From NCBI GenBank assembly GCA_000467715.1, contig AJFK01000470.1, positions 124,001-188,000 on the forward strand: a stretch of DNA of 64,000 nucleotides, written 5' to 3'. The stretch comes from Hysterium pulicare CBS 123377 (Eukaryota; Ascomycota; Dothideomycetes; Hysteriales; Hysteriaceae). The notes below the pieces were generated by a model that was not told the DNA's origin, ran no database searches, and saw only the letters and a list, made by a program, of their open reading frames with translations. Below are positions 12,959 through 24,051 of this stretch, piece by piece. How positions within the stretch are numbered: position 1 is the first letter of the stretch; every line of letters begins with the position of its first letter. The translations under genes and the position numbers were made by a program.

Positions 12959-14117
12959 GCTGGAAGACAAAACGAACACGAAGATTATGAGAGGAGAGTA
13001 ATATCAAACGAAGAGGATTAATTGTGAAGTTGAAGGTTAGAACCGCTGGAAGTACTTAGAAATTTCATCACGATCGTCAACTCCCTCGTTGCTGGCACGA
13101 GTAAGCACGAGAATCCCACATGATTGTCGTTCAAATCTGCCTCGTACTCTGTAAGGATTCATTCACACAAGGGAGCGCAGAGACCCAAACCGGCAGTTGA
13201 GTAGGCAGTGCTTCTGTAAGTGAGGCCTGGCTATGCGGAGTGCCATTGGGTTAAAGTTGGCAGGATGATGATATTGTTCTAGGATTCGTCAAAGACAGGG
13301 TGTTAGTAGGGAGTATAGCACTGCTCATCTTCCTGATTGAAGTTTCAAGTCCTTGCCGGCGGATGGGGCTTGTCCAAAACTTTATGCTAAGGAGGCTGTG
13401 CATGCTAAATACGGGCTGCGCCAGCGCGTAGAGTACCAAACCCGATCCTCTTCCGAGAATCGCAATTTGACGAGAATATATTAAAAATTCACAATGCTGC
13501 TGGCAGTGTTGCAATCTGCAAGATGGATGTGTGGAGCCTCGCGCATGAGTGGATTGGAGGAGAGTGTACGGGAGACGAGAGACAGACGAGGAGGTGAGGC
13601 AGTGTAGTAAGAAGTCGGCCCGATGAATGGCATCAAAGTCACGTGAACTACACACACACACCCTTATGGTTACAGACCGCTGATGAATATCCAGGCACGC
13701 GAGACTCTCCAAGTAATGAATATGAAAGTTATCTCCATAAGATAGCAGGTGTTGAATCATCAATTCGTCACCAATGAAGCACATCGCAAAGTATAGTTGC
13801 CCCGCACCCCACGTTAAACCAACTGCAGGACTGAGGTATGTTTTGATAAATAGGTATCATCTTGAAAACCTAGGTAGCGCGCACGTGCGGTCAATGTGTT
13901 TTCCTTATTTTGATCTCAGAGTTCTGATTATAGACAATCAACCAGGAACGAGTTAACTTACCGAAGGCGCGAACGATGAAGTTGCATGAGACGTGTTTGG
14001 ACTCCGCCGTATGGCAACATAAAATCTCAGATCCGGATCATTGGACGTGTTAGTAGGTCTTATGAAATAGGTAAAGGCAAATGTGGAACTCCTGAGTTCG
14101 CTAAGATGTATATCAAC
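12959..14117. other. Intergenic region upstream of the ABC transporter
   Basis: Promoter side of the ABC-A gene and 3' side of the next minus-strand gene. A short CA run lies near 13651-13661. A 177-codon open frame here has no protein-like character, so I see no gene. Confidence 0.5.
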
Positions 14118-15462
14118 TTATGGGATCTTATACCAAACACTGTCGTGGTGACTACACAAAGATCTTCTTGTCCGGTTCATAGCTTCTAGCTGCGGAGAGA
14201 AATCTTCTGATCCACGTCCGGTATCCCAACTTCTGACTGTCGCTGAGCCGACTCTTTCTCCTGAAATGCGCGTGACTTGAGGTTTAGAACCCTCCGCATC
14301 TGCAAGACAACCATGGACATCTACACATGCTGTGACGGCTGTAATGGGTGCCTCCAACTCCATAGGACCTCCAGGCACTATATGCACAGCTCGAGAATCG
14401 AGTTTATGCGAGTTATGCTTCGTTTGCAGCTCCGTTCTCCCTTTCCCTCCGATAACCCGTTTCCAAGTAAGATAAGCCTTATCTTGTAGTTCGGGCAAGG
14501 TATCTGGCTCCATTGATGCAGCTGAACCTGGTACTCCGGCCCTCTTCCGTCGTCTGAGACAGAGTAGAAAGATTGCGGTAGCAATAATGACGGCGCCGAT
14601 TATGACTCCTATACTTATGCCAGCCTTCGCTCCAGCGTTGAGATCGGATTTGGATGGAGGAGCATTTGTCTCTTGCGGTAGCCCTGATGAAGTGGCTGGC
14701 GAAGCAGGAATTGGTGTATCTGGTGAGGCAGGAGTAGTAGACATAGCTCCATATGGTACGCCTATCATATTTGCCAGAGAAGATACGTAGGCGCTTGGAA
14801 ACGAGCTAAGTTCTCTTGACCGCCACCAAATTTCGATAGTATCTGCATATGCCGTCCCATGCGACAATACCGTGCTGTTCTGTAAGGTCGTGTATTGTAG
14901 GTTTGTATATGTTCCATAATCGAAAACGACGGTAGTGGATATCGGGTTGTCACCAGCGAAAGTGATTGTAAGTGGAGCGAGAGCGGCGAGGCGCTCGGAG
15001 ATATTGCTCGCGCACACAAAGTATGAGGGATCGTAGACCATGCCACTGTTGAATGGCATCAGTAGCTTTTCGAAAAGGAGGTAGTGTAGGAAATAGTGGG
15101 ATATAGTCAAACCTTCTACAGCATATCGCTCGCCAAACTGAATCAATTTCGCCAGATTTAGACCCAGGAAATCGAAATTCAGTCATTGCCCCAAATGTTT
15201 GGCCGTTGGGACACATCCCAGGACTATAACTAGGTGGAACTGCATAGGGTTGACAGGAAAGATATGAACTGTCAGATGTACTTTCACTATATACTTCAGC
15301 TGAGTTGGGATCATACTGAAGCCATCGGCTGGAGCACCAGGTAAAAGAGGGGGTGAAGACAGTGACGAGGGGCGGCAAGGCCGTCAAGTAATTCGGTATA
15401 AAGCCCATCTCTAAAGCATTACTAATGGTCCAAACACTGGTGGTGATGCTGATATTGCCCAT
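14118..15462 (-). CDS. Single-pass cell-surface protein with Ser/Pro stalk
   Basis: Two exons, 15113-15462 and 14118-15045. The 67-base intron has a TACTGAT branch sequence and CAACAG acceptor and keeps frame, giving about 425 residues. The ectodomain has paired cysteines, including FTWCSSRW, CQPY, SPGMCPNG and AICCRS, and ends in an IEIWWRSRELS motif. I know this pattern from fungal surface proteins with a C-terminal membrane anchor. A Pro/Ser/Thr stalk is followed by a helix at about residues 260-282 (GISIGVIIGAVIIATAIFLLC), a basic RRRKR stop-transfer and a 140-residue cytosolic tail. A sensor or wall-anchor role is possible. The N-terminus is uncertain: no signal peptide is seen from this ATG, and the in-frame sequence upstream contains a TGA at 15565-15567. 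Confidence 0.65.
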
Positions 15463-16498
15463 GATTGGAGAAGTCTCTAAGAGTGAACGAATGGCATATT
15501 GGAAAAGACTGGAATCGCAAATGCGAGAGAACTGGAGAAAATTAAAGCAACCCGCAATGGACGATCAAAAGGAGGAGGCGAGAAAATCAATAACGGAATG
15601 CGGTGTGATATCACGTAAACCAGTGAGGGCTTGCGTGGCGTTCATCTTGGACCAGTAGAAGTGGAGTACGAGACGGGAGCGAGCTTCAACACTAGGTAGG
15701 CGGAGCGTTCCCCGAGGCGGGAGATCTTCACTAACCTTTTACCAGTTGATCTGACTTTATAATTCAGAAACTTGCTACCACACAAAGGGGATATTCAGTC
15801 GCAATAAAAGTGCTGCTTTGTCTACTGTGAATCTAGCTCCCTTCTCCTTTTGCGGCTTAATGGAGAAGGACTGTATGTATAAGCAAAGCATACCTAGGTA
15901 TCTGCAATCTCTGTACTTACCTCACACTTAAGGTTATGCATCCGAGTGCTAGCGTTGGTAATTTGTGCATCTGTCCTGGAGCAGCTACACGAGAACTTGC
16001 AGCAGATTTACCGACTGGGTATTAACTATCCTCGTAAAGCCTCCCGCTTATCACAAGCCAATATAATAAGAAATTAGTCAATCCTTCCCATAAAGAGCCC
16101 TGGGAAGAATCATGCGCACAGGGACGGTGTATAATGCGTCATTATGAGAAAAGAGAGAAAGTTGGCACGGGCGTGCACGAGCTACAAGAAAGCTGCCGCG
16201 GAAACTTCGATACTGTAAGTCGACCTTCGACTTTATTTTCAAGTTGCAAGAAAGCATTGCGTGAGGACATTGATTGCGAAACCTCCGATGGCGTGCTGCT
16301 CGCAATTCTTGCTACCTTCGACTCTACTTCATGAGAGCTTTGCCTCATTATAACATTCTTTGCTTGGTATACTTAAAAAGTTCGGAAATTGTGGATTATG
16401 ATGCTTTTATTGGCACTACAACTACCGGAAGGTAAGCATTTTATTCCCTATTCTCATTCAAAAGACACAACAGTGTCAACTCACTTCGCGCTCACCTT
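15463..16498. other. Intergenic region
   Basis: The first 180 bases stay in frame with the surface-protein gene back to an ATG at 15643-15645, except for one TGA. The remainder is AT-rich 3' flank of the nitrilase gene with no supported gene. Confidence 0.45.
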
Positions 16499-17571
16499 CT
16501 ACCCAGCAGTCCCATTTTCTTCCTTAACATCTTCAACGTGCTTATTACTCTTTCCACCGATACTCTTCTCATCCGCCCAATGCGGCCTCTCATCAAAACT
16601 AAACTGCAAAATCTCCGGTCTCTGATAATGCCCTGTAGCGTCAATCCACACCTTAACCTGCGCGATGTCATCCATATTGATCTCAGCCTTCACAAGCTTC
16701 TCCTCAGAGCCTGTATGCGGACCGGCCAGAAACGAACAAAATGGATGTATAACCGACGACCAACCCCCTCCGGCTTTTGTATAATCTTGCTCACCGAGAT
16801 TCTCCTTCATCCAGTTGAGGCAGTTCTCGTCGACATAATTGGACGCTGTGATGACAAAGACTTGGGCGGTCAAAGCATGTGCTTTCATCAGTCCCTCGAT
16901 TTGCGCATCTGCTACCGCCTCGAAGCCGCCCATTGTGGAGAGGGCTGGCCAGCCACCCGCATGGATATGTTGGTTCTGCGTAATCAACGCCTGTCGGGCC
17001 CCATTCATGGTATGCTCCCAACAAGCCAAACCTCCCAGGTTCCAACCGAGCGAAATCTTCCAGTTTCTTAGACTATGCCCACTTCCCTGGGCCCATACGT
17101 ATCGCTCGGCAAAGGTTGGTTGGAGTTTCCTGTGAACACCCAAGATGCTTCCGTCGCTATCAATGTTGACTTGCGAGTTGAAGAGAGAGAAGCCATTGGC
17201 GATGCGCTCGGAGATACCCAGGTTGATGCATACGGCAGCACTGCGGCAGGCTGTCTGAATGGCGCCGAGGTCTTCGCTAACGACCACGCTCTCTTCCGCG
17301 TATTTCTTTAAAGCGCCGACTTGCTTTGGTGGGGGATAACAATTAATCCAATACTATGGCAGAACCGTGAGAATTAAGCTTCAGGGTTTTGAAATCGGAT
17401 ACAACGCACCGGAAATCCAGGAATAAACGTCTCAGGGAAGACTAGGAGTTTGATATCTTCCTGGCCAGCCTGCTCAATCAGCTTGATCACTTTTTTGATT
17501 GTCTCTGCCTTGTTCATGAAGACGGGTGCTGCATGCACTGCAGCAACCATGAACTTAGACGTTGGCGCCAT
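16499..17571 (-). CDS. Nitrilase-family carbon-nitrogen hydrolase
   Basis: Two exons, 17410-17571 and 16499-17353. A 56-base intron (GTGCGT donor) splits FIPGFP from YWINCYPP in frame, for a total of 338 residues, normal for fungal nitrilases. The Glu-Lys-Cys triad is visible: Glu47 in VFPETFIPGFP, Lys130 in HRKLQPT and Cys165 in GGLACWEHTMN. The family hydrolyses organic nitriles to the acid plus ammonia (EC 3.5.5.1). Cyanide hydratase is the close alternative and cannot be excluded from the sequence, though the shorter tail favours nitrilase. No signal peptide is present, so it is probably cytosolic. It is not obviously linked to its neighbours. Confidence 0.92.
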
Positions 17572-18720
17572 CTTCGGAGGTTTGACTGGGTCGGAGACCA
17601 GATATACTGAGGAATGAGTAGTTCACGAGAAATCTGAATGCTTTACTTTATAAAGGAAGAAATTAGTAGCATCATTAGCTTCTAGTATGTTAGTTTAAAA
17701 GATAAGACAACCTATTGTTGAGGTAGGTAAGTTGAGGGGATCAAGTGCTTATCGATAACGGTCTTCGGGAATGGTAGACGATGCCGAGACGGTCACGGCT
17801 ACCTACCCGATCCTCAAGTATATATCTATCTTGACTGTTGGCTGATGAAAATGAAACTTGTGTGCATCTTTTCGCTCTTTGGAGAACAACAAAGCCGTTC
17901 ATGAATTTGATTGGTTTTTGACGTACTCACATACTTGGAGTTAGGAAAGACTGCCCGACTCTTTCATTCTCCCAATTGGCATCACTAAACCTTTCCTGCA
18001 CAACTCCATCTCGCACCGCCCTACCGCACGGTTTCAACATGATTCTAGTCGTATACCTATGAGCTGCAGAGGTAAGGCTCGATGCTGGCGGCGCGGGAGA
18101 GGAGCTTGATAACCTTCCAAAGTATTCGTCGGGACCTTCGATCGTTCCGATCCATCCATTCCAAGGTTCCATTCCAGCACTTAGCACTAATTTAGCCTCT
18201 GCCCCTCGCTTTCCCCTGCATGCGACACTCCATCTGATCTGCCAATCGAACCCCAAAACCAGATCAAGCCTTTCAGCTCTGCGAATTGAGGCGTTATTGG
18301 AAAGCTTATTATGGTTAAGAGTTACACTACAGAGCCTCAATCATGTCTTAACCGACGTCTTAAGTCCGGTATCGTCTGCAACTGATTCAGAATTCGGCGA
18401 GGAGATGCGAGAAAGATAAGGTTTGGGAAGAAGAAGTAAGATAGTGCGAGACGGTGATTGGATAAGATGGACATCGAAGAAAGTGACTAGACTTTTGGGA
18501 GTTTAGGAGGATAATGAAGGTTCTCGGGGATTTTCAGCTGGACGAGGGGTGCCTTAATGGAAGCCTGGAGGATGGAGAGATCTGGGAGGTGTATATATTG
18601 AAGGGGCACTGGCTTTGATGATCCAAGGTCCCTGAGTCGCTCTACTGCTGCTATATCTTCTTTAGTATTTCACAAGTGTCTTTGGATTCTTCACCTCCAA
18701 AGGCATTCTTTACCATCACC
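17572..18720. other. Divergent promoter region, nitrilase / secreted protein
   Basis: About 1.15 kb lies between two divergent starts. A 137-codon minus-strand frame at 17927-18340 lacks family features and is not called. Nothing else is recognised. Confidence 0.5.
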
Positions 18721-19637
18721 ATGCGCCCCCAAAACTCACTCCTATCTCTTCTCTTCTTGATCACGCTTCCAGCTTATGCTGATCTGGGGGATATCATAGC
18801 ATATCAAATCGCGCGTTTCTCAGAATGCACCTCGTTCATTGATACGTGCGCTCCTACAAAGACTTGTGCGTCCCCATTCTCATCTCTCTCCTCAGCTTCC
18901 CTCCACCCTTCCATGTGAATTCCCCTGTCCCGCCCGTCCTACTAACCACATCTTCCCAGACTGCGCAAGTGTCGTCTGTCAACAATGCACTGGCCTAGGC
19001 GCAAAAAAACTGAACTCCTGCTGCCAATCCGCCCAACCAACCGACTGTTTCTCATCCTTGGCCGCGGACGCTGCACCCAGTGCACTCATAACATCCCCTC
19101 CCTCCCCCGCAACCACCGACGCAAACCTCGCCTCCTGCTCAACAGCTCTCGCCTACATCTCCGCCTGCGAATCGCTAACCTCCAACTTCGACAATCTTGA
19201 GAACAGTGACCAGGCCAGCTGTCTGTGTTACTCGAGTACGTATTGGGACCCCAGTGCCTTTGATGGGCCTTGGAGCGCCTGTATGAATTATGCGAAGACG
19301 GCGGACCAGAGCGATTACCCTGGTTTGAGTAGTGAGGCGGGTATGTGTCAAAGTGTGGGGAATATTTTGAATGCGCCGGCTACGGGGGTGATGGCTAGTA
19401 CTACGGCTGCTGAGACGGCGGCACAGACGAGTGCTGGAGGTAGTGCGAGTGTGGCGACCAGTCCGACTACGAGTGCAGCTTCTGCGGCGGCGAGTAAGGG
19501 TTCTGCGGACACGATGAATAAGGTGAGTAGAAACATATCGTGCCTCTTTTAGATGCGATTAGATTGTGCTGACGTGGTGTCTCCAGCCATCGTATGGCGT
19601 GTTTCTAGGTCTCGTTCTTCGACTGCTTATGCTTTAG
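18721..19637 (+). CDS. Secreted cysteine-rich protein with predicted GPI anchor
   Basis: Three exons, 18721-18865, 18960-19522 and 19587-19637, give about 252 residues. The first intron has a CTAAC branch sequence and CCCAG acceptor. The second starts GTGAGT and ends CTCCAG. The N-terminus is a signal peptide (LLSLLFLITLPAYA). The body has many cysteines, such as VVCQQCTGLG, NSCCQ and ASCLCYSS. It is followed by an Ala/Ser/Thr-rich low-complexity stretch and, supplied by the last short exon, a hydrophobic tail (YGVFLGLVLRLLML) typical of GPI attachment signals. It is probably a wall- or membrane-anchored surface protein of unknown role. The next gene downstream, convergent to it, encodes a similar but smaller GPI-type protein. 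Confidence 0.75.
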
Positions 19638-19896
19638 CCATCTCGTTGTTACGCTTATCGATAAGAAGATGTCAATTTGGTTGAGATGAGGAGTTGAATG
19701 TCATGTTTATGTATTTATGTTTTCATGTATGAGTGAGTGTACCCGAAGACTCCCATTTCTTTTTGGCCGATAAGAGGAAACGGCTGTTATTCGATTGAAT
19801 GAATCCTCCCTGTCAACAATACTGTGCAATTTGGTATCCTTCTCATTTCAACAGAAGTAAAGAAAAACAGTGTCATGTCCTCATCAATGAAGCATC

Positions 19897-20390
19897 TCAC
19901 ATGCAGAACAGTGCAAGGTACGCTGTGGCAGCAACAATGAGAAGTGAAACTGCAACGCGGACGGAACTCGCATCACCAGTCGACTGTGGGGCAGCTGTGG
20001 TTGTGGCCGCCGCAGAAGATGCTGAGGTGAAGTGTGGAACACTTGTGACCGAAGCTGCTCCAGATGAAGTGCCCATTGCAGAGGTCGAAACCAGAGTCAA
20101 CGATGCTGTTTCGCCAGTGGAGCCTAGAAAGTGATGTTAAGGGAAGCCAAATAGCAGCAGCTCAATATCCGTTTACCTGTAAAAGTGGCTGTTTGAAGGG
20201 GACAGTTGATAGCACCACCAGTTGCAGTGCATGGGCCTGGAGGAAGGACAACTGATGCCGGCATACTCGTTTCAACGGTGAAGACTTGTCCAGAAGACTC
20301 CGTGATTGTATTGGTTGTAGCTGGAGCGTCTGCTCGAACCAGCAGTAAGCTGCAAACAAGGACGAGGAGGGCGAGGATGATTCGAGCCAT
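19897..20390 (-). CDS. Small Ser/Thr-rich secreted protein with predicted GPI anchor
   Basis: Two exons, 20177-20390 and 19897-20123, joined in frame by a 53-base intron (GTAAAC...TTTCTAG), give 146 residues. It has a clear signal peptide (ILALLVLVCSLLLVRADA) and a short domain with two cysteines (GPCTATGGAINC). A Ser/Thr/Ala-rich linker and a C-terminal hydrophobic stretch (VAVSLLIVAATAYLALFCM) that fits a GPI signal follow. It is convergent with the preceding secreted protein, 259 bases away. The function is unknown; cell-wall association is inferred from the layout. Confidence 0.65.
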
Positions 20391-20727
20391 TGTGTACGCG
20401 ACGAAAGTGTTGCTGTCACAAGATACGTAGGTAGGCAGATGTCTGGCAGGAAGGGTGTTGCTGATATACTCACACAAGCCTCGTACAGCTGCACACATAG
20501 GCGGAGAAGCCTCCCAGGTTGGAAAGGGAAGGTGCACGTGGTGTGATGTTTGTTGTTTTGCAGCTTCCCAGTCCAGTTAAACTAGGCCATGTCGGGCACT
20601 AGCGTTACCTCCTCTCCAACTTGCAGGAGCTGCCCACGTAGCTATCTGAAACTGATCCCCTCACCACCTGCAGTCGCAGCCTTCATAACCGCCTAACCTA
20701 TAACCCGCCTTCGATTCCTCAGGGAGC
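20391..20727. other. Divergent promoter region
   Basis: A compact 337-base region lies between the small GPI-type gene (minus) and SEN15 (plus). No distinct element is recognised. Confidence 0.5.
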
Positions 20728-21357
20728 ATGACTTCCGCCGTGGGTATACCGCCGACATCTACTCCAGCCTTTTCGTCACTCCAGAAACTGGTCTCCGACG
20801 CGCACAATCTATCGAATACAGCCCCCGCCCACCTCCACACGCTCGCGCTGCAGATCAAGCATAACCTCCAGTACCAACACTCGTGGTCGGCTTTACACAT
20901 TCACACTCATTCTCCCATCACAAACCTACCTCTTCCCCGCCCATTGATTTCAGGCCTGCCCGCGACGAGACTATACGTTCATCCAGAGGAGCAGATTGAG
21001 CATCTGAAGGAAGCAGAACGGCAGAGGAGAGCTGCTGCTCGCGTCGTAAACACAGAAGCCGGAGATTCGGGGGTTACCGAGTCGCAGGAGATCGGATTAG
21101 AAGTCAAGCTGGAGCCGGAGAGAGAATGGGTCCTGCCGACGAGGCTCAGTGAAAAATGGACGCTGAAGAGGCTGAGCGAAGTCTTCGATGGGGTTGGAGT
21201 TGTACCACCGCACTCAGAAGACAGTCAAAATGACAAAAATGAGTCAACGAATAAATGGAGAACTACGAAGAGATTGGTGCTTGCCACCGTGGATACTGAT
21301 AGTACAGTTGTGTACTACATCATTCATGATGGGGTTGTAAAACCAAGGCAGAATTAA
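20728..21357 (+). CDS. SEN15: tRNA-splicing endonuclease subunit Sen15
   Basis: A single exon of 209 residues. The order of blocks matches fungal Sen15 (Pfam Sen15): an N-terminal LALQIKHNLQYQHSW helix, LPRPLISGLPATRLYVHPEEQ, a charged linker, EWVLPTRLSEKWTLKRLSEVFDG and the C-terminal beta block KRLVLATVDTDSTVVYYIIHDGVVKPRQN. Sen15 is the small structural partner of Sen34 in the heterotetrameric endonuclease that excises tRNA introns; it carries no catalytic triad, consistent with this sequence. It is a housekeeping gene, convergent with the UstYa gene 190 bases away, and so marks one edge of the accessory stretch to its right. Confidence 0.88.
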   Translation: MTSAVGIPPTSTPAFSSLQKLVSDAHNLSNTAPAHLHTLALQIKHNLQYQHSWSALHIHTHSPITNLPLPRPLISGLPATRLYVHPEEQIEHLKEAERQRRAAARVVNTEAGDSGVTESQEIGLEVKLEPEREWVLPTRLSEKWTLKRLSEVFDGVGVVPPHSEDSQNDKNESTNKWRTTKRLVLATVDTDSTVVYYIIHDGVVKPRQN

Positions 21358-21547
21358 GTGCCTTGCCGAGCCATCACCTTAGCAAAGGAATGCTCCAAAC
21401 AGTGCCAATCAGGAGTATCCGCGCAGGAGTTCTTATTATTGGGAGTAAGTAAATATTTCATGACCATTCGACATCCCACTGATTGACACACCGTCAGCTT
21501 CCTGCGAGTATAAAGACCTCCATGAAAACATCCATCAAGTACCACAA

Positions 21548-22610
21548 TCAGGGTACCTCGAAATAGATCTTGTCCCCAGGCTTTGGCATTTCGTAGAATT
21601 TGCTCATGTCAACCTCACTTTCCGGCGGCAGTTGATGTGCCTCTGCCCACTTCCTCACCGCTTCGTAGTCTCTGCACTTGTGGTTGGTGTAGAAGTCCAC
21701 AAACGGGGAGGGCTTGTTCATCGACTCCAATTGATACCAAACCTGGCCAAGCACACCGACGTCAATAGTGCACATCAGCTGCTGGCGAATGATATCCATG
21801 CAATGCGTCACGTGGTATTGGATCACATAATCCGTGTTCACCCACGCACCGTCCTTTAGAGCGTGGTAGTGGTCGTAGTTCCACCATAAAGCTTGGCGCA
21901 TAAGATTCTGGGACGTGTAAGAGCTGGAATGGCTAAAGCCGTCCGCGAAAACAACTTACGAGACAATGCAGATGGTGAAGACCCTCAACGTTTGCTGGAA
22001 AGCCGCCTCCATACTTTTGACTCACTTTGACTTGGTCAGGAAGCAAGCCTGTTCTTTCTGCCTCATCGACAGGAATAACGACGCTACGGTCTAATGAATT
22101 CAATGTTAGTAATCCGATGTACTAGAATGCACGTGCAGCACACTCACAATTGATACCCAAAGCATCCCATGCAGCATCAACCTCCGGCCCAGCAGGCTGT
22201 CGGTAGGCATTCGCTTTCAGCAACGAACCGTTAAATCGCACCATATGCCAATTCGGGTCGACCTCTTTCACTGCAGGCGCTTTCCAACTATTAGTACGGT
22301 CATAGAACAGCGAGAAGGCTTCAAGGTTCTTACAATAATGTGAAATGTGCTGCATGCAGAATTTGTCAGGGTCCAGAACCAGATGACCACCCATCCACCG
22401 GAAGGCGGTCCATAGTCCAAGAATGGCCGTAACGAGTCCGCAAGAGAGGACCGCCAGAGTAACGATATATCTTCTCTTCGCTCGACGGTTTTGGCCAACT
22501 TCCTTCAATGGGAGGGAAGTAGTCGAAGAGGATGGTAAAAGTGACTCCGTATCCTCCTTCTGGGAGACCGGGCTGAATTTTATCGATTTTTTCACTAAAC
22601 CGCTGAACAT
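21548..22610 (-). CDS. UstYa-like oxidase (DUF3328)
   Basis: Three exons, 22148-22610, 21960-22090 and 21548-21907, with introns of 57 and 52 bases in frame, give 317 residues. One membrane helix lies at about residues 48-70 after a basic cytosolic N-terminus, so the catalytic part would sit in the lumen. Both family signatures are present: HHLHC at 193-197, followed by LNLMRQALWW, and HVTHC at 230-234, followed by MDIIRQQLMC. These HxxHC motifs are the proposed metal-binding sites of UstYa-type enzymes. In ustiloxin, phomopsin and asperipin-2a pathways such enzymes oxidatively cyclise Kex2-released peptides at tyrosine. Its divergent neighbour at 24052 is exactly such a repeat precursor. DUF3328 proteins also act in other pathways, so the substrate is inferred. 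Confidence 0.88.
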
Positions 22611-24051
22611 GTTGTCTATCTAGTGCGGGTGTTCGAAGTTAGTCAAGAGTAGGGAAAGATGAAATGAATGATGGAAGAGTCCGTCGCGATATCTGCTGTT
22701 AGTGGCTGTCAGAATATCGGCCCTGTCGTATTCCGTCGAATATCAATCATCCGAGAATCGTCTGAGAACCTTGCAATAGTTACGAAAGAATCCCGACCCA
22801 TTTGATCCAGAGCCGCCTTGATTGCCTTGGACAATGCAGTTCCCCGCAAGTAGTGCAACAATGGACAAGGCAGAGCAATCAAGCACTACTGTATTGCCTG
22901 CAAGTCAGATTTTGAGTCACTCGGAGGTTTTCACAACATGCTTGGTCGCTTTTTATTGTTTGCTAACATCTTAGAGTCCATGGACCAATTGCAAAAGCTC
23001 GCCTGAAAGCAGAGAAGCAGGGAGAAAGGCAGCTCATGATCCATGCTCGATTCGTCAGAGAAATTGATCTTGCCCACCCAGATCTTCATTTCAGTCAATT
23101 ACCAAACCTCAATTTGTGATACTCAGGTCCCGTGTTCGGCTCGCACATTTTGTACTTGCAGTCGCCTTGAGAAAATGCTAGTACGAGTAAGCATCGCTTC
23201 GTGTTGTAACTGCCGAGGTAATCTTCCAGATGGAAAAGAACTCACATATTCATGCATCTCAATTGTCTCCACTTTAAGACGGCTGCTTTAAAATTATAGG
23301 GCATCGGCATCGGCTAGTCGCATGTCAATGTGAACTGCATGGAAACATTCTCCTCACTCTCACTCCAACACCCAAAGATCGTGTTCCAGTTGACACATGC
23401 CGCACATGCACTTGTCGTTGTCTACATGCAGGTTGCCGCGAAAAGCATTGGTTTTTTTTCACTTTGCTCTCCAAGGTCAAAAGTTTCAGGTTACTCTCAA
23501 ATGTCAGCAATTCCCGCTTCAACATCCTGATCTCTATCACCAGACCCTCGGAGCTGTTGGCGGTGAGGCATCTTCATGCTGCTTTCCGGTGGAGTATCAT
23601 GATTAGAATCATGGATCGACAAGTCAATCAGACGATATGCATTCTGTCAACGTCCACGACTTCACTATCGCCCTACCAAAAATCGTTGAACTAAGATTCG
23701 ATCATAGCACAGCATATTACATGTTGATTCCCAAAGGATCTAGTACCTTCACCTGCACTTCACGATTCAGCCCCGCAGGCATATGTACCATCAATATGGC
23801 TAAAATCTCAAAATATCGTAAGATTTCCCGAAGAGGCGGACCCGAGTTGTCACGACACAGCTTCATGGCGCATTCACATTCATGCTGCTATCCGGTTGTT
23901 GAAGGCAGTTTGACCGGGAACCCCATTCTTGTGGACTACAAATGACGAACAATAACCATCGTTCTTCTTCGCCGTAGTCTTCAAATTCTGTGCTCTTTTC
24001 CACTTTCACCTTCATCCATTCCCTCCAAGTATCTCGATTACTCCAAGCATC
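22611..24051. other. Divergent intergenic region between UstYa-like gene and repeat precursor
   Basis: About 1.44 kb lies between the two start codons. Only short, unsupported open frames occur. It could be a shared bidirectional promoter. No known binding motif stands out by eye. Confidence 0.45.

Noticed and set aside
13251-13784. A 177-codon minus-strand frame
   Set aside because: Composition is unlike protein (many Cys/His/Ser without pattern); it overlaps simple CA sequence and the promoter of the ABC gene.
15046-15200. Apparent frameshift in the surface-protein gene
   Set aside because: A 67-base intron with a good branch point and CAACAG acceptor (15046-15112) joins the two frames correctly.
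17927-18340. A 137-codon minus-strand frame
   Set aside because: No domain, signal or helix pattern; lies in a divergent promoter region.
23043-23945. Several plus-strand frames between the UstYa and precursor genes, checked as a possible second precursor
   Set aside because: No signal peptide, no repeated KR sites and no Tyr core.
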